From contig JAVTVJ010000117.1 in NCBI GenBank assembly GCA_034509425.1, forward strand, positions 186,001 to 250,000: DNA of 64,000 nt, written 5' to 3'. The notes under the pieces were generated by a model. The model saw only the letters and a list, made by a program, of their open reading frames with translations, ran no database searches and had not been told where the DNA came from. This stretch comes from Eopsaltria australis (Eukaryota; Chordata; Aves; Passeriformes; Petroicidae). The position numbers were made by a program, and so were the translations under genes. Below are positions 10,741-21,900 of this stretch, piece by piece (position 1 is the stretch's first letter; each line of letters starts with the position of its first letter).

Positions 10741-13700
10741 CCTTTGCTCCCCCAAACCTAACTTGAAAAGTGAGGTTCAAAGTGAAAAACCTACCTCAGC
10801 TGAGAGCTAATAATGTCCCATTAGTGGGAGAAGTGACTTTCTTGCTGACCACATTCTCCTTTGTGTCATCCAGTATTCAGTTCATGGACTGTTCACAGGT
10901 TAGAACAAGGTTTATGGGTGTTTATCAGTTTATAAGATAAATTAACTGAGTTTTTTTGTTTATATAATAGTCATAAGAAAAGAGATCTGTTTTTATTTTG
11001 TAACCAGAGAGATTTTTTGAAGAACTTTAGTGTCCAGATTTTTGAGAGAAGCTGAATTCACAAATCTGAAATATAAGAGGTCATAATATTTTTGTGTGTC
11101 AGTCTCCACTCTTTAAAAGGTTACAGATTTTCATTCATTACATCAGTCATGATGACACTGATGAAATGTTTGGCTTGTTGTGGTTTTACACTCACTTTGG
11201 GAAGCTCTGGCTATAAACTCATGTCCCTAGGAACCTTGCCTTGCCTTGCAAGGACCCGTAATAAAGGCTAATGAGTTACATGCATTTCATCTTTACATTC
11301 TTATTATTTGGATCACATGTACTCACATAATTCTGGGAGAATCCTCTGAACTATAAAACACTAAAATATCCCCCCTGTAATGTTGGTGAAACAAAGCTCT
11401 AAAGATAATTCTGTCATATTCACAACTGTGGAAAAGTTTCCATTCTTCCTTTGCTGTCCTACATGTGCAAGAAAAGTTGTACAGCATCCATCTTATCTTT
11501 TCAATAATTGTATTTTAAATTATGGTTATTTGTCAAATAGTCTTAAACCTGTAGCTGCAGATCTATAAGTACCATGACCTGTCTCCACTGGAAAGGGCTG
11601 ATGTAATTAGAAAAAGGCCTATATCAATCACTGAGATAATGGGTGTTCTCTCTCTGTCCCTCTCTCCTTCTCTGTCTCTCATCATCAATTACCCTGACTA
11701 TTTTAGACAAAATATCAGACAAACGTGCTTTCTTTTAGCTACAGTGCTGCCATTGCTATTAATGGAATTTAAATTCTTCTGTTAGGCAAAAAGTTCCTGT
11801 GCAGACTATTCTGTAACTGCCAGCCAAGGAAAGTCTAATCTAAGCAATCTCACAGCATTAGCAATGGATTTAATAAGTGTGTTAAAAATTGGCATGTCTG
11901 GTATGGAGTGATTCTTTTGGAAATAGCTGTCTGAATTAGGAGTGTTTCCCTTTTAGTCTTCTCGTGGCTGATATTAAACATCATGAGTCAAAATGCTGAT
12001 GTAAAGGTTAAAATAATCTTTACTATTAATATTATTTCTAAAAATGCTTCTAAACATGCCAAAAACACCAGCTCTAGAAAGGTATTGAATATTTCCCACT
12101 ATAAACAAGAGACATCCTACTATCAATAGTTGCCAGAAATGACTCTTCAACTAACATCTTTCATAAATTGGTCCTTAGAAGTCGATTAAAAAAAAAGTGA
12201 CAGCATAATAAAACCAAGCAGAATATAAGCTTTCGCTGAATAATGACAAATTTAAGTATAAATCCAAACATGGTCTTAAACATGCTTAAATTTAAGCATG
12301 TGTGTTCACATTTCTGGAGAAACCTGTGTGACTTTTCAAATTTTAGCTTTCAAATTGTATCCCTGATAACATGAGTGAGAGTAAACAGGACTGAGCCGAG
12401 CAATTTTGATTATGCACGTCTTTGATTTCTTTGAGAATTGGGCCTTGCTGCAAGATAAAAAAGGAAAATTTACTGCAGGAAATTATCAGCTCTCCTGATT
12501 ATCAAAGGCCAAATAATTTCACTCTGGTTTCCCTCCATCAAGCCTAACCACTTACAGATAGATATCTTACCATTTTTAAAAGAACATAAAATAAATGCCA
12601 GACATTTTCTGTAATGATTGTAGCACAATGAAAAATGCTTTTTCATTTTTCTAAAAAGTTAACATGACTACAGCCTGGTGAAATAAAAATCCTTGTCAAG
12701 TCTTGCTTTAAAATGTGAGAATTGTTGAATATATGAGTACCAGAGTAGATTTAAGCTCTAATATATTCTGTGGGTTAAAGCCCTGCAGACTGGCCATGGC
12801 AGTAGAGGCAGCTTGCATGGAGGTAGCCCTGAAAATGAAGAAAGAATTGCACCCAAGGGTTCTTCAGCCAGAAATGGTGTGTCCCAGGTGGATGAGAAGA
12901 GGCTTCAACTTACCAACTCCTCTCTGAATTCAAAGTACTGCCAGTAGTCAGACGTTTGCAGGTCAAGAAAACAAAACAGTTGATGATTTCTCACTCTCCT
13001 CACCCAATATTTCTTATTTCCCGTGAATACTCTTAGCATTTGTATTCATTCTGAGATTATGTTCATACAGTGACATTATTTAAACAAAGACACAAGGAAA
13101 CACTTTCTTCAGATAGATTTCCTTTTTGCAGAGACTAGGCAAATAAATAAAAGTTTCCCTACATTTCTCTGGCTTAAGGTGTCAGCTCTTTAACAACAGT
13201 CAGGTGATAAATACCTTTAGGCTCTTGGCCTCTGTTAGTTCCAATGGTGAGCCAAAGCAATTTTTTGACAATGATATAGGTTTGTTCTTCAGTCTTTTAG
13301 AGCAAGTGTCCTACAGATGCATCATTTTTCTACAGTGATTTACTAATTGGTGGAGCAGTGCTTGACTTTGCTATAGTTCTTATCTTTTGAAAATGTTCTG
13401 CATTGGTGGGGGCCTTTCCAGGTATGTAGAGAAATGTGAAAGGTTAAAAAAGGTTTGCAGCAGAAGGATTCTGAACCTCAACATTTCAACCTTTACCAGG
13501 CAACTGCTGCTTATCTCTTCCTGATAATGAGCACATTTGTTATCAAACTGCACAAAGGCCACCTTATAAAACATGCTGAAGATGTGTCAGAAATTTGCAA
13601 TTTGTGGCTTGGCCTATTGACCTTATTTCACTTGGATTTTCTAAACGTTTTCTCCAAGTTCAGTGTTATTGCTGGCAAATGGATAAGTACAACACTCTTT

Positions 13701-15212
13701 CTCATTTTGTTTTCTTCTAAATGTTAACTTAATTCATATGACATATAATTACCTTCAAAAAGAATTCAAAACTGATAAAGAATTGGAAGTTCCATGTCTC
13801 TCTCAAAATCTGTCTGTATATATGTCTGTATATGTCTGCATGTGTTTCTGCAACATCTGCTGCCATTTAATAGGCTATAAAAACACCAGCTTTCTGCAAG
13901 GAACAGAAATAAACCAAAGGGAAGCATTCAGTGATTTCAACCTAGCTCATACTGATATATTTCATTGAAAAAGGTATTAATGGCCATTTCTCAGGACCAA
14001 AGCACAACTGGAGCTTGGATTAATTTAAGCAATGAATCTGAATTCCCAGCTTGTCTTCATCTTACAAACAAGGGCAGTGGAAGACTTTGATTTGAACATC
14101 CCCTGGCAGAATTCAGTGATTTTGTGGCTGTTGAGAATAGAATTGGCTGTAATCTTAACTCTTGAAGTTAGAAGACATCTGCCTGGTGAAGTCATTTACT
14201 GCTTACTGGAAAAGGGCATTTCTGATAAATCCCACTCCTTGCTCAGTCTCAGCACAGAAAGTGTTCTCGTCTACATTTTTGTAATGGTTTATTAATGCAC
14301 TTTGACTCTGGAAATTAGAGTGTTTTAATATTGCTTGATTTGAGAGTTGCTCTTTACACTTTTGATTATAATAGCATTCTACTTGATCGTGCCTAATGTT
14401 CTCTGGGATTAACTAGATCTACATTTTGAGTTCATTTCCATCTCACTTGTTCAACACATCTGGGGTTTTTTTTGGGGGGGTTGTGTTGTTTTGACTGTTT
14501 TTGGTTTTGTTTTCTTTTCCATTAGGAGAGCTTTTTCAGTCTCTCTACTCAGAATATGTTTATTGGAAGGTTCTCTCACCAATTCAGTTCTGATAACTTT
14601 GTTTCTGCACAATGGCATCTGAAAGAAGAGGAATATATGTCCCTTTTTACATAATTACCTCTTGATATCTCACTTTGTGTATACTAACTTCAACAACCAC
14701 ATGGTTTTATTTTGCACAGTAGTATGATACATCACCATAACTGATATTCTGCTTTGTGTGTTATGACTACTTGACTATATTTTTGTGAAATGCAAGTGCC
14801 AAGAACCACAGCTCGCTAAGGATATAAAAATTTTCCCAGTAATTTCTAAGAAAAAAAATCTACCTTCACAAAAATTCCTAAGAAACAGGAAATAAAAGAG
14901 AACTGGAAAAAAAGGGAATCTTGCCAAGACTGAGGATTATTATGAGTGAGACATCAGAAAACAAAGGTTTCATAAAACAAGAAGAGCAGTATAGGACACC
15001 TGACACGCAGGTGACAAGAGCAGAGACAGAGGCTTTCCTTCCATGTAGATCATAACCATGTCCTCATGTCAGGAACAAGAGATAGTGATTGTGCTTTGAC
15101 TCAGGCCAAAAGACTAGGGGAGAGAAAACTGGACACCCTCATTGTCAGGGAAATAGATGGCTCATTGGAGTCCAAAACTCTGCAGAGTGAGTTCAAACCC
15201 TGATTGTTTATA
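10741..15212. other. Unique noncoding DNA
   Basis: About 4.5 kb without recognisable genes or repeats apart from a CT-rich patch at 11640-11680, a perfect 22-bp palindrome at 12280-12301, a degenerate TGTCTGTATA patch at 13808-13845 and a G/T-rich patch at 14462-14515. Open frames at 13455-13727, 13738-13968 and 14032-14295 are short and show no domain. Confidence 0.55.
12280..12301. repeat. Perfect 22-bp palindrome
   Basis: ACATGCTTAAA is followed immediately by its exact reverse complement TTTAAGCATGT. A second looser copy of the half-site (CATGGTCTTAAACATG) precedes it at 12269-12284. It could be a binding site for a dimeric factor or a chance hairpin. Confidence 0.9.
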
Positions 15213-16065
15213 TCACAGAATAATAAAATGGTTTGTGTTGGAAAAGACTTTAAAGTTCATCTCATTCTTGCTATGGGCACAGACCCATTCCACTAGACCA
15301 GGTTGCTCAAAGCCACATCTAGCCTTGAACACTCCAGAAATGAGGCAACAGCTTGTTCCAGTGCCTCATCACCCTCATAATAAGGAATTTCTGCCTGATA
15401 TCTAACCTAATCCCATCTTTCAGCTTAAGGACATTTTCCCTTGTCCCACCTCTCCATCTACTTGCTCAATGTCCCTCTCCAGCTCTCTTGTAGCCCCTTC
15501 AGGTACTAGAAAGTGCTATAAGGTCTCTCCAGAGCCATCTCTTTTTCAGGCTGAACAACCCCAAATCTTTCAGCCTGGTACCATGAAAGAAATGCTCCAG
15601 TCCTCTGATCTTCTTCATGACTCTCATTCCGTATCCTCAGAGCTGGATGCAGCTCTTGGCTTTGTTGAACTCTCCATGAGGTTCACACAGCCCCACCTCT
15701 CAAGTCTGTAATCCCTTCCCTCCAGAGTGTTGACTGCACCACACAATTTAGTGTTACCAGCAAACTTACTGAGGGTACACTCGATCCCACTGTCTGTGTC
15801 ACCAGCAAGATATCAAACAGCACCAGTCCCAAGGAATCTCCAAGGAATGCCACTTGTCACTGGTCTCCACTTGGACATTGACATCTGGACAGCACCTCTC
15901 TGAGTGCAACCATCTACCAATACCTAACCCACTGAGTGGTCTATCTGTTTCTCCACCCTAGAAACAAGAATGTCATGTGGGAAAATGTCAAATGCTTTGA
16001 ACAAATCTAGGCAGGTGATGCCAGTTGCCCTTATCTACCTATGCTGTAAGCCTATCATATGATTT
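15213..16065 (-). mobile_element. CR1 LINE, 3' part with an internal deletion
   Basis: Reverse-complement CR1 copy about 850 bp long. Its 3' end is at the low coordinate (TCACAGAATAATAAAATGG at 15213). The plus strand then follows CR1 order: CCACTAGACCAGGTTGCTCA (15293), GTGCCTCATCACC (15361), GTCCCTCTCCAGC (15470), GGCTGAACAACCCC (15550) and a segment near 15740-16060 complementary to the reverse-transcriptase C-terminal and adjacent region. At about 15655 the text jumps from the AGCTGGATGCAG motif straight to the CTTTGTTGAAC motif, so roughly 250 bp of the consensus between them is missing. No open reading frame survives. Confidence 0.92.
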
Positions 16066-16344
16066 TCTCCAGAAATAATATGGGTAAGATAAGGAAAAAG
16101 AAATTAATAACTTCCAAAAGGGTGTGAAAGTAAAGTATACTTTGGTTTGGGCTTTAAATAAAGTAGGAAGTAAAGGATTTTAATAAAAGGAGTATAAAAT
16201 TAATCAAATACTGTATGGTAGAAAATTAAAATTATGCCCTTTAAGCATGTGAAAATAATCTAAAAGTGTCAAGTCCCTTTAAAAGTTATCCTATAAAACA
16301 ACTTTTAGTTCAAAGAAATGGAACAATAGGCAAAAGTCAAGCAA

Positions 16345-16830
16345 GTATTATGATCTGATTATAAGAGGTACCTTTACCCAAATTTAGGTGCAAATAAGAT
16401 AATACACCAAAGTCAAGAGTACAAATTTTATTTAACAGTAAATGTGAGGTAGAGAGATAGAAAGACATGATGGGAAGAGGGAGAAAGAGAGAGAGACTAA
16501 GAGAAAGAGAGAGATTAAGTAGAAAAATATCACCAGCATGAGGATTCCTGCCATGTCCCACTGGCCCTTCTTCACCCTGGTCTTGGTGTGGGGGGTCCAC
16601 GAGTCGTTCTTCTGGAGGTACCACTTTTGCACAGTCCATGTCCTGGATATCCACAGAAGACATTCCCATAACTTGAGATAGGACATGTGTGAGTCCATAT
16701 GAATATTGAGGAGAGGTGACTACGAAAGTAGGAGAGGATAAAAACCAGTCACAACATGGGACAGACAGTTGATTGCACTTGGCCATCCATATGGGTTTAC
16801 ACCAGCAGTGCTCCATACTAGAATTGTGGA
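16345..16830 (-). mobile_element. Probable LTR of an endogenous retrovirus
   Basis: Read on the minus strand, this segment has the layout of an avian ERV LTR 3' half: a mixed-composition U3-like part, a long CT-rich tract (GA-rich on the plus strand, 16452-16520), then AATAAA (complement of TTTATT at 16427-16432) followed about 25 bases later by a GT-rich segment. The wording around the signal fits an avian LTR family I have seen, but I cannot name it safely. The left boundary near 16345 and right boundary near 16830 are estimates. A 159-codon minus-strand frame spans it (16337-16816); it could hold a relic of retroviral coding DNA but is largely low complexity. Confidence 0.5.
16452..16520. 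repeat. GA-rich imperfect microsatellite
   Basis: Runs of GAGAGA and GAAAGAGA with interruptions, purine-only for long stretches on the plus strand. It lies inside the putative LTR at 16345-16830, where the sense strand would be CT-rich just before the poly(A) signal. Confidence 0.85.
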
Positions 16831-18000
16831 GCTAAGGTCTGAGGGGCTTTGATGCATCTGTGTGGAACTACGGGATCTTCCCCATGGCAAGTGAGTGGAG
16901 AGGTGAATGAATGTATCTAAATGCCTCCAGTTTTTTGAAGACTATTCTGTTTTTCTTTCCTCAGGCTGCCCAGTGACACCTTCTTGATAAGAGCAATCAT
17001 GCATGAGTTTTTTCCACAGATTACTCATGTGCCTGTTTCTCCCTCATTATTTCAAATTCAAAGACGAACTGAAATTAGGAGATTAAATAAGAATAAATTT
17101 TCCTTTTGGTTTGAAAACATGATTAATAATCTACTAATTAATTAGATTTGTTCTTAAGCACCTCTGGTCCCCACTGTCCTCTTCAGTTTCTAGGTGGCCC
17201 AGAAAATAATGTTTGCCTTGAGCTGCCTCTTGCTGAGTGAGAAAAGCTTTTGGCACTACAATACCAGATTAATTTACTGTATTTTCTAGCTTTGCTATTT
17301 GCAAGGATAATGTGCAAGGAAATAGTGTAATATTTAGTAGCCTATGTCCTTTGGAGACATTACTTAGTCAGTTCCACTAATGGTTTGTGCTACTTCCTAA
17401 TGAATGTTGAATCTCCTGGATGCATTCACTGGATGAAATACGTCACCCTGGGTTTTTTTGGCAAAGTTGACTCTGAAAGAAAGACGTTGTTTTAACAATT
17501 AGCTCTGAAGTTTTGCAAGACCTGATTTCCTTTCGAGTTTCCTCTGTGTCTGATGAGCTTTTCACAAAATAGGAACTCTGATTTTCTTCCTTTCAGATGG
17601 GTTCTGTACATAGTGGAACAAATCCAAGGTACAGCTAAGGCTTTCCTCAGGGAAAGTGTGAATTTGAGTCTCCTCTCCACACCAGTTTATTTTCACAAGG
17701 TATGTAGGATTACAGCATGTTACAGGCCGCTTTCTTCAGTTGCATTTGGCAGAAATTGGACAAGGAGATCAGAAGGTGATAGGAATTGATGGAAAAAGAG
17801 AATAGGTCTGGTTTCCTTAGGAAATCAGTCTAAAAATTTCTCTGAATTGCCTTTAAATTAAAGCTGTATGTTAGACTACCCTAGCAAGAGAATGAACTTG
17901 TTTATTTTCAGAACTTTTTGTAGTGCAATATTTTCAAACAGAATTTATGATCTGCCTCATAGCCCTCTTTGCTCTCTGGCTTAGGATAACTACAACTAAA
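16831..18000. other. Unique noncoding DNA
   Basis: No repeat family or gene recognised. Open frames at 17492-17680 (-) and 17553-17789 (+) overlap each other on opposite strands and look random. Confidence 0.55.
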
Positions 18001-18578
18001 TATCTTTGGCCTGGCTGAGATGGAGTTAACTTTCCCCATGACAGCCCTCCCAGTGCTGTGTTGTGCATTGGTGGCTACAGAGGTGTTGATATCTCACCAG
18101 TGTTTTGGCTCCTGCTGAGCAGAGCTGGCACAGCAGCAGCTCTGTCTCTCCAAAATTTGTCCCTTCACCCATTTGGCTGGGGGGGGAAAAGATCTTGGGC
18201 AGGGACACAGGCAGGACATCTGACCCAAGTGACATCCCACATCATATGGTGTCTGCTGAGCAATGAAACCTAAGAGAAAGCAGGTGGAGAGTGGGATTCA
18301 TTACTGTGTTTTTCTTCTGAAGAAATCACAATGAGTACTGAGCCCTGCTTCCCAGGAAGTGGCTGGACTTTACTTGCTGATGGGAAGTAGAGAACAAATC
18401 TTTTGTTTTCCTTTGCTTCCACCCATGGCCTTTGCTTTTGCTTCATTAAAGTGCCTTTATCTTGACCCATGAGCTTGTTTTCAACTTATTCTCTCCCTCC
18501 CTCCCATCCTGCTGAGGAAGGGGGGTATTAAAGTGGCTTGGTAGGTACATGGTGTCCAACCAAGGTCAACTCACCACA
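18001..18578 (+). mobile_element. ERVL-type solo LTR, second copy
   Basis: About 578 bp closely parallel in layout to the LTR at 1128-1699. It begins TATCTTTGGCCTGGCTGAGA (the first G of the usual TG has changed) and ends TCACCACA. Shared landmarks are GAGTTAAC near 18023, GTTGATATCTCACCAGTG near 18084, GGGCAGGGACACAGGCAGGA near 18197, GAGCCCTGCTTCCCAGGAAG near 18340 and GATGGGAAGTAGAGA near 18380. The poly(A)-type signal is ATTAAA near 18445. No clean target duplication is seen. It is on the same strand as the first copy, but divergence and the unrelated DNA between them argue against one provirus. Confidence 0.88.
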
Positions 18579-20834
18579 GTAATTGAAAAGTAAGGTAGAT
18601 AAAAAGCAGCCTTACAGAGCTCAGTAAGAATTGGCCTTCCCCCTACTCCCATTTTATTTTGAAAGAAGGTCAAGCTATGTGTTAAATTAGGATATGATTG
18701 TGGATTTGTCATATATCAGAAGAAACACAACAAGAAAAATCATAGTAAGAAAAAGCCTCAGAATATTATGCCTCTCATATGCATTGTTATAGATCTTAAA
18801 TATGATACACAGAAACACAGTGGAGACACACAAGCTGCATGTAAACTTATAGGGTTCAAGCTTTGACCAAACAAAGTTGTTAGAAATTGCAATCTCATAG
18901 AGGTTTTGATTTTGAAACTTAATGGCTTCTGACAAATAAAACCTCTCGGAGTGGTTTTCTTGCTTGAACCAGGCATTTTTAAAGTAGAAACATTAAGTTT
19001 CTTTCATTCCAAATGAAAACATCAAGTACCTGAATTACTACTAGCTAGAACCCTTCCCTTCCCCACAAATAAGAACAGGATGGAAGAATTTTTAAGTATC
19101 TTGGATGGAAATAAATATGAAGAACACAAATTACTTAAGATAAATGAGTAAAACCAGCAGAGAAAAGAGTTCAGCAGATGAACATTCTCCTTGACCACAT
19201 TATTACAGGATTTGCAAAGGCACTTAATTGACCTCTATTTGAAACACACAGTAAAGAATTTTACTCTTAAAAATATAAATTAAAACAAAAATAAAAACAA
19301 AAAGGATTTTTTAAAATTAATATTTAAAATATTACAAGGAAAATAGAGTAATTCAGAAGTTACACAGTTAAAAGACCTTGAAAACCTTGTGTTGAGACAC
19401 TTTTCTTTTTATACAAATTTCTCAGAAATGTGTGAGCCAGAATGGGATCCTTTCTCTCCTCCTTGTGTAATGACTTTGTAACTTGGACATTGTCTCCTGT
19501 ACTTCCTTGTAAATCCATGTCCGATGTGGGCAGGGCAGAGGACACAGCCAAACTCTGCTGCAAACACAGCAGACCTGTCTCACAAATGTACAGCACATGG
19601 GCAGGATTGCTTGCTTACATTGCACCTAAAAGCCTCAAGCAAAAACAGGTTAATGCAAGGTATAACATCAAGGAAACTGAAAATCAGCAAAGACAGAACA
19701 TCAGCCCCATTTTACAGTCTGAAGACAGAGAAATTAAATTGTTTGTGGTCAAGTCAGGGCAGAGAGGATACCTTTGGCAGAGGTAGAAATAAAATCACAG
19801 ATCACTCTCTTAGGCATTAGATTAGCCTTTCCTCTTGGCTTTTACTTAAATCCATTTGACAGCAACTGACTCAATTATTCTTTGTGATTAATTTCCTGAA
19901 TATGTTGACTTTTGTTCATTTATTTTGTTGTTCGTGTACTGTTTTCAGACCAATCCCAGGGCCTATAAATGCACTTTTATTAGCATTACATGAATAGTTT
20001 TATTCAATAATGCTGAGGGAGTAGATGGCAATTTAGTATGAGACAATTACCGAAAGGCAGCAGCTATCAACCAAGAACAAGATACAGTGATCTCTTCTCT
20101 ACCGTGCATGTTTGTTGTGTAATGATAAAACTAAATCAGAGACAAAGAATAAATATTTCTACATAAGTCTTTACGTTCTTTACATATGTATTTTGCTTCG
20201 CACATGTGTACATAATCCCAGTCCATTAATCAGAAATAAGAGTATCCATCACTTTATTGTGCCAGCAGCCCAAAACATGTGGCTAACTGCTTCTCATTTA
20301 AAAAAGGTCATACTGCAGAGCTGTACAACATATCAGCCAATGGTGGTGGAATAAACAGTTTGCACTAGCATATGTATTAACTTACACTTAATAGGTTCAA
20401 GTTTCCCATGATAACCTACAGTAATATTTTGTTCTCTTTGAGAATCTTTGAAAAAGACAAAAAGGCACCTAGCTTGGATGAGTGTCTTGCACATTTCTTA
20501 AGGTTCCTGCCAGCTGAGAATGTATGCAGGTAATATTTCATCATCAAACACAAAGATGAATTGACAAAATTATTCATATTCTCTATTCTCCAAATAAGAA
20601 AAAAAAACCCACTATTACAGGGAAAGAAAGACTCTGACTGTGATTGTACTAACTTGAACTTTGAATTAACTTTTTTTTTTTTTACTTGGGAGACTGAGAG
20701 CATTGATTTGTTTTAGTCGACTGTGAGGCTGTAAGGGTTGTATACACACCTTCGCAAGAAGTCACCCAGTCCTTTTTATTATTTCCAGTGCAAAACTTTC
20801 CTTCTTGCCTTCTTCTCTTCTTGCATGATATTTA
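18579..20834. other. Unique noncoding DNA
   Basis: A-rich patches lie at 19265-19340, but no interspersed repeat is recognised. Overlapping frames at 19360-19820 on both strands resemble no family. A T11-type run lies at 20671-20682 shortly before the polypyrimidine block. Confidence 0.55.
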
Positions 20835-21422
20835 CCTTCCCTTCCCTTCCCTTCCCTTCCCTTCCCTTCCCTTCCCTTCCCTTCCCTTCCCTTCCCAAAC
20901 CTTCCCTTCCCAAACCTTCCCTTCCCAAACCTTCCCAAACCTTCCCTTCCCAAACCTTCCCTTCCCAAACCTTCCCTTCCCTTCCCAAACCTTCCCTTCC
21001 CTTCCCTTCCCTTCCCTTCTTCCTTCCTTCCTCCCTTCCCTTCGCCTTCCTTCCCTTCCTTCCCTTCCCTTCCCTTCCTTCCCTTCCCTTCCCTTCCCTT
21101 CCCCTTCCCTTCCCTTCCTTCCCTTCAGCCAAACCTTCCTTTCGCCAAAATTTCCTTCCCGAACGTTCCCTTCCTTCCTTCTTCCCTTCCCTTCCCTTCC
21201 GCTCCTTCCCTTCCACTTCGCTTCCTTCCCTTCCTTCCTTCCAAACCTTCGCCAAACCTTCCGCAAACCTTCCTTTCCCGAACATTCCCTTCCCAAACCT
21301 TCCCGAACGCTTCCTTCCCGAACCTTCCCTTCCGAACCTTTCCTTTCCCCTTTCCCTTCTTTCCCATCCCTTCCTTTCCCCTCCTTCTTTTTCCTTCCTT
21401 CTTCCGTTTTTTTTTTTTTTTT
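20835..21422. repeat. Pentanucleotide (CCCTT)n block with CCCAAACC variants
   Basis: 20835-20896 is a pure (CTTCC)n tract. From 20896 to about 20998 the same pentamer is interrupted at regular points by AAA, giving a CTTCCCAAAC unit. 21000-21130 returns to C/T only with mixed 4- and 5-base steps, and 21126-21350 is degenerate with GCCAAAC and CCGAAC variants. A T run closes it near 21406-21422. On the minus strand it is almost all purine. Long open frames on both strands reflect the absence of stops in such repeats, not genes. Confidence 0.95.
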
Positions 21423-21530
21423 CTTCCTTCCTTGCTTCCTTCCTTCCTTCCTTCATTCCTTCCTTCCTTCCTTCCTTCCTTCCTTCCTTCCTTCCTTCCT
21501 TCCTTCCTTCCTTCCTTCCTTCCTTCCTTC
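21423..21530. repeat. (TTCC)n tetranucleotide microsatellite
   Basis: About 26 nearly uninterrupted TTCC/CCTT units, with single changes near 21433 and 21454. It joins the pentanucleotide block on the left and the GAATTC-containing array on the right. Near-pure long tetranucleotide runs are usually length-polymorphic. Confidence 0.95.
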
Positions 21531-21738
21531 CAGAATTCCAGAATTCCAGAATTCCAGAATTCCAGAATTCCTTCCTTCCAGAATTCCTTCCTTCCTTCCA
21601 GAAATCCTTCCTTCCAGAATTCCTTCCTTCCAGAATTCCTTCCAGAATTCCTTCCAGAATTCCTTCCTTCCAGAATTCCTTCCTTCCAGAATTCCTTCCA
21701 GAATTCCTTCCTTCCAGAATTCCTTCCAGAATTCCTTC
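21531..21738. repeat. CCAGAATT array: 15 GAATTC sites in about 200 bp
   Basis: Five exact 8-bp CCAGAATT units run head to tail at 21531-21570. They are followed by units in which CCAGAATT alternates with one or two CCTT steps, giving 12-, 16- or 20-bp spacing. I count GAATTC starting at 21533, 21541, 21549, 21557, 21565, 21581, 21617, 21633, 21645, 21657, 21673, 21689, 21701, 21717 and 21729, plus one mutated unit (GAAATC) at 21601. Every unit also makes TTCCAGAA, a TTCnnGAA dyad. The array appears to have arisen when an A-containing variant of the TTCC repeat was amplified. Confidence 0.95.
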
Positions 21739-21749
21739 CACCAGATTCA

Positions 21750-21751
<2 letters not shown>

Positions 21752-21805
<54 letters not shown>

Positions 21806-21900
21806 TTCTCACTTTCTCTCTTTTTCTCTCTCTTTCTCTCTCTTTCTCTCTCTTTCTCTCTCTTTCTCTCTCTTTCTCTCTCTTTCTCTCTCTTTCTCCC
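21752..21900. repeat. (CT)n and (CTCTCTTT)n microsatellite
   Basis: A (CT)n run of about 22 units at 21752-21797 is followed by CTTT/CTCTCTTT units, of which about seven near-identical 12-base CTCTCTTTCTCT steps are visible to 21897. All pyrimidine on the plus strand. Confidence 0.95.

Noticed and set aside
15157..15711. Plus-strand frames of about 80 codons
   Set aside because: They are read from the antisense strand of a CR1 LINE.
1128..18578. The two ERVL LTRs as the ends of one provirus
   Set aside because: They are visibly diverged from each other, the first has its own flanking target duplication, and the DNA between contains CR1 copies and no retroviral genes.
21531..21738. CRISPR-like array
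   Set aside because: Units are 8-20 bp with no unique spacers, embedded in simple-sequence DNA of a vertebrate genome.
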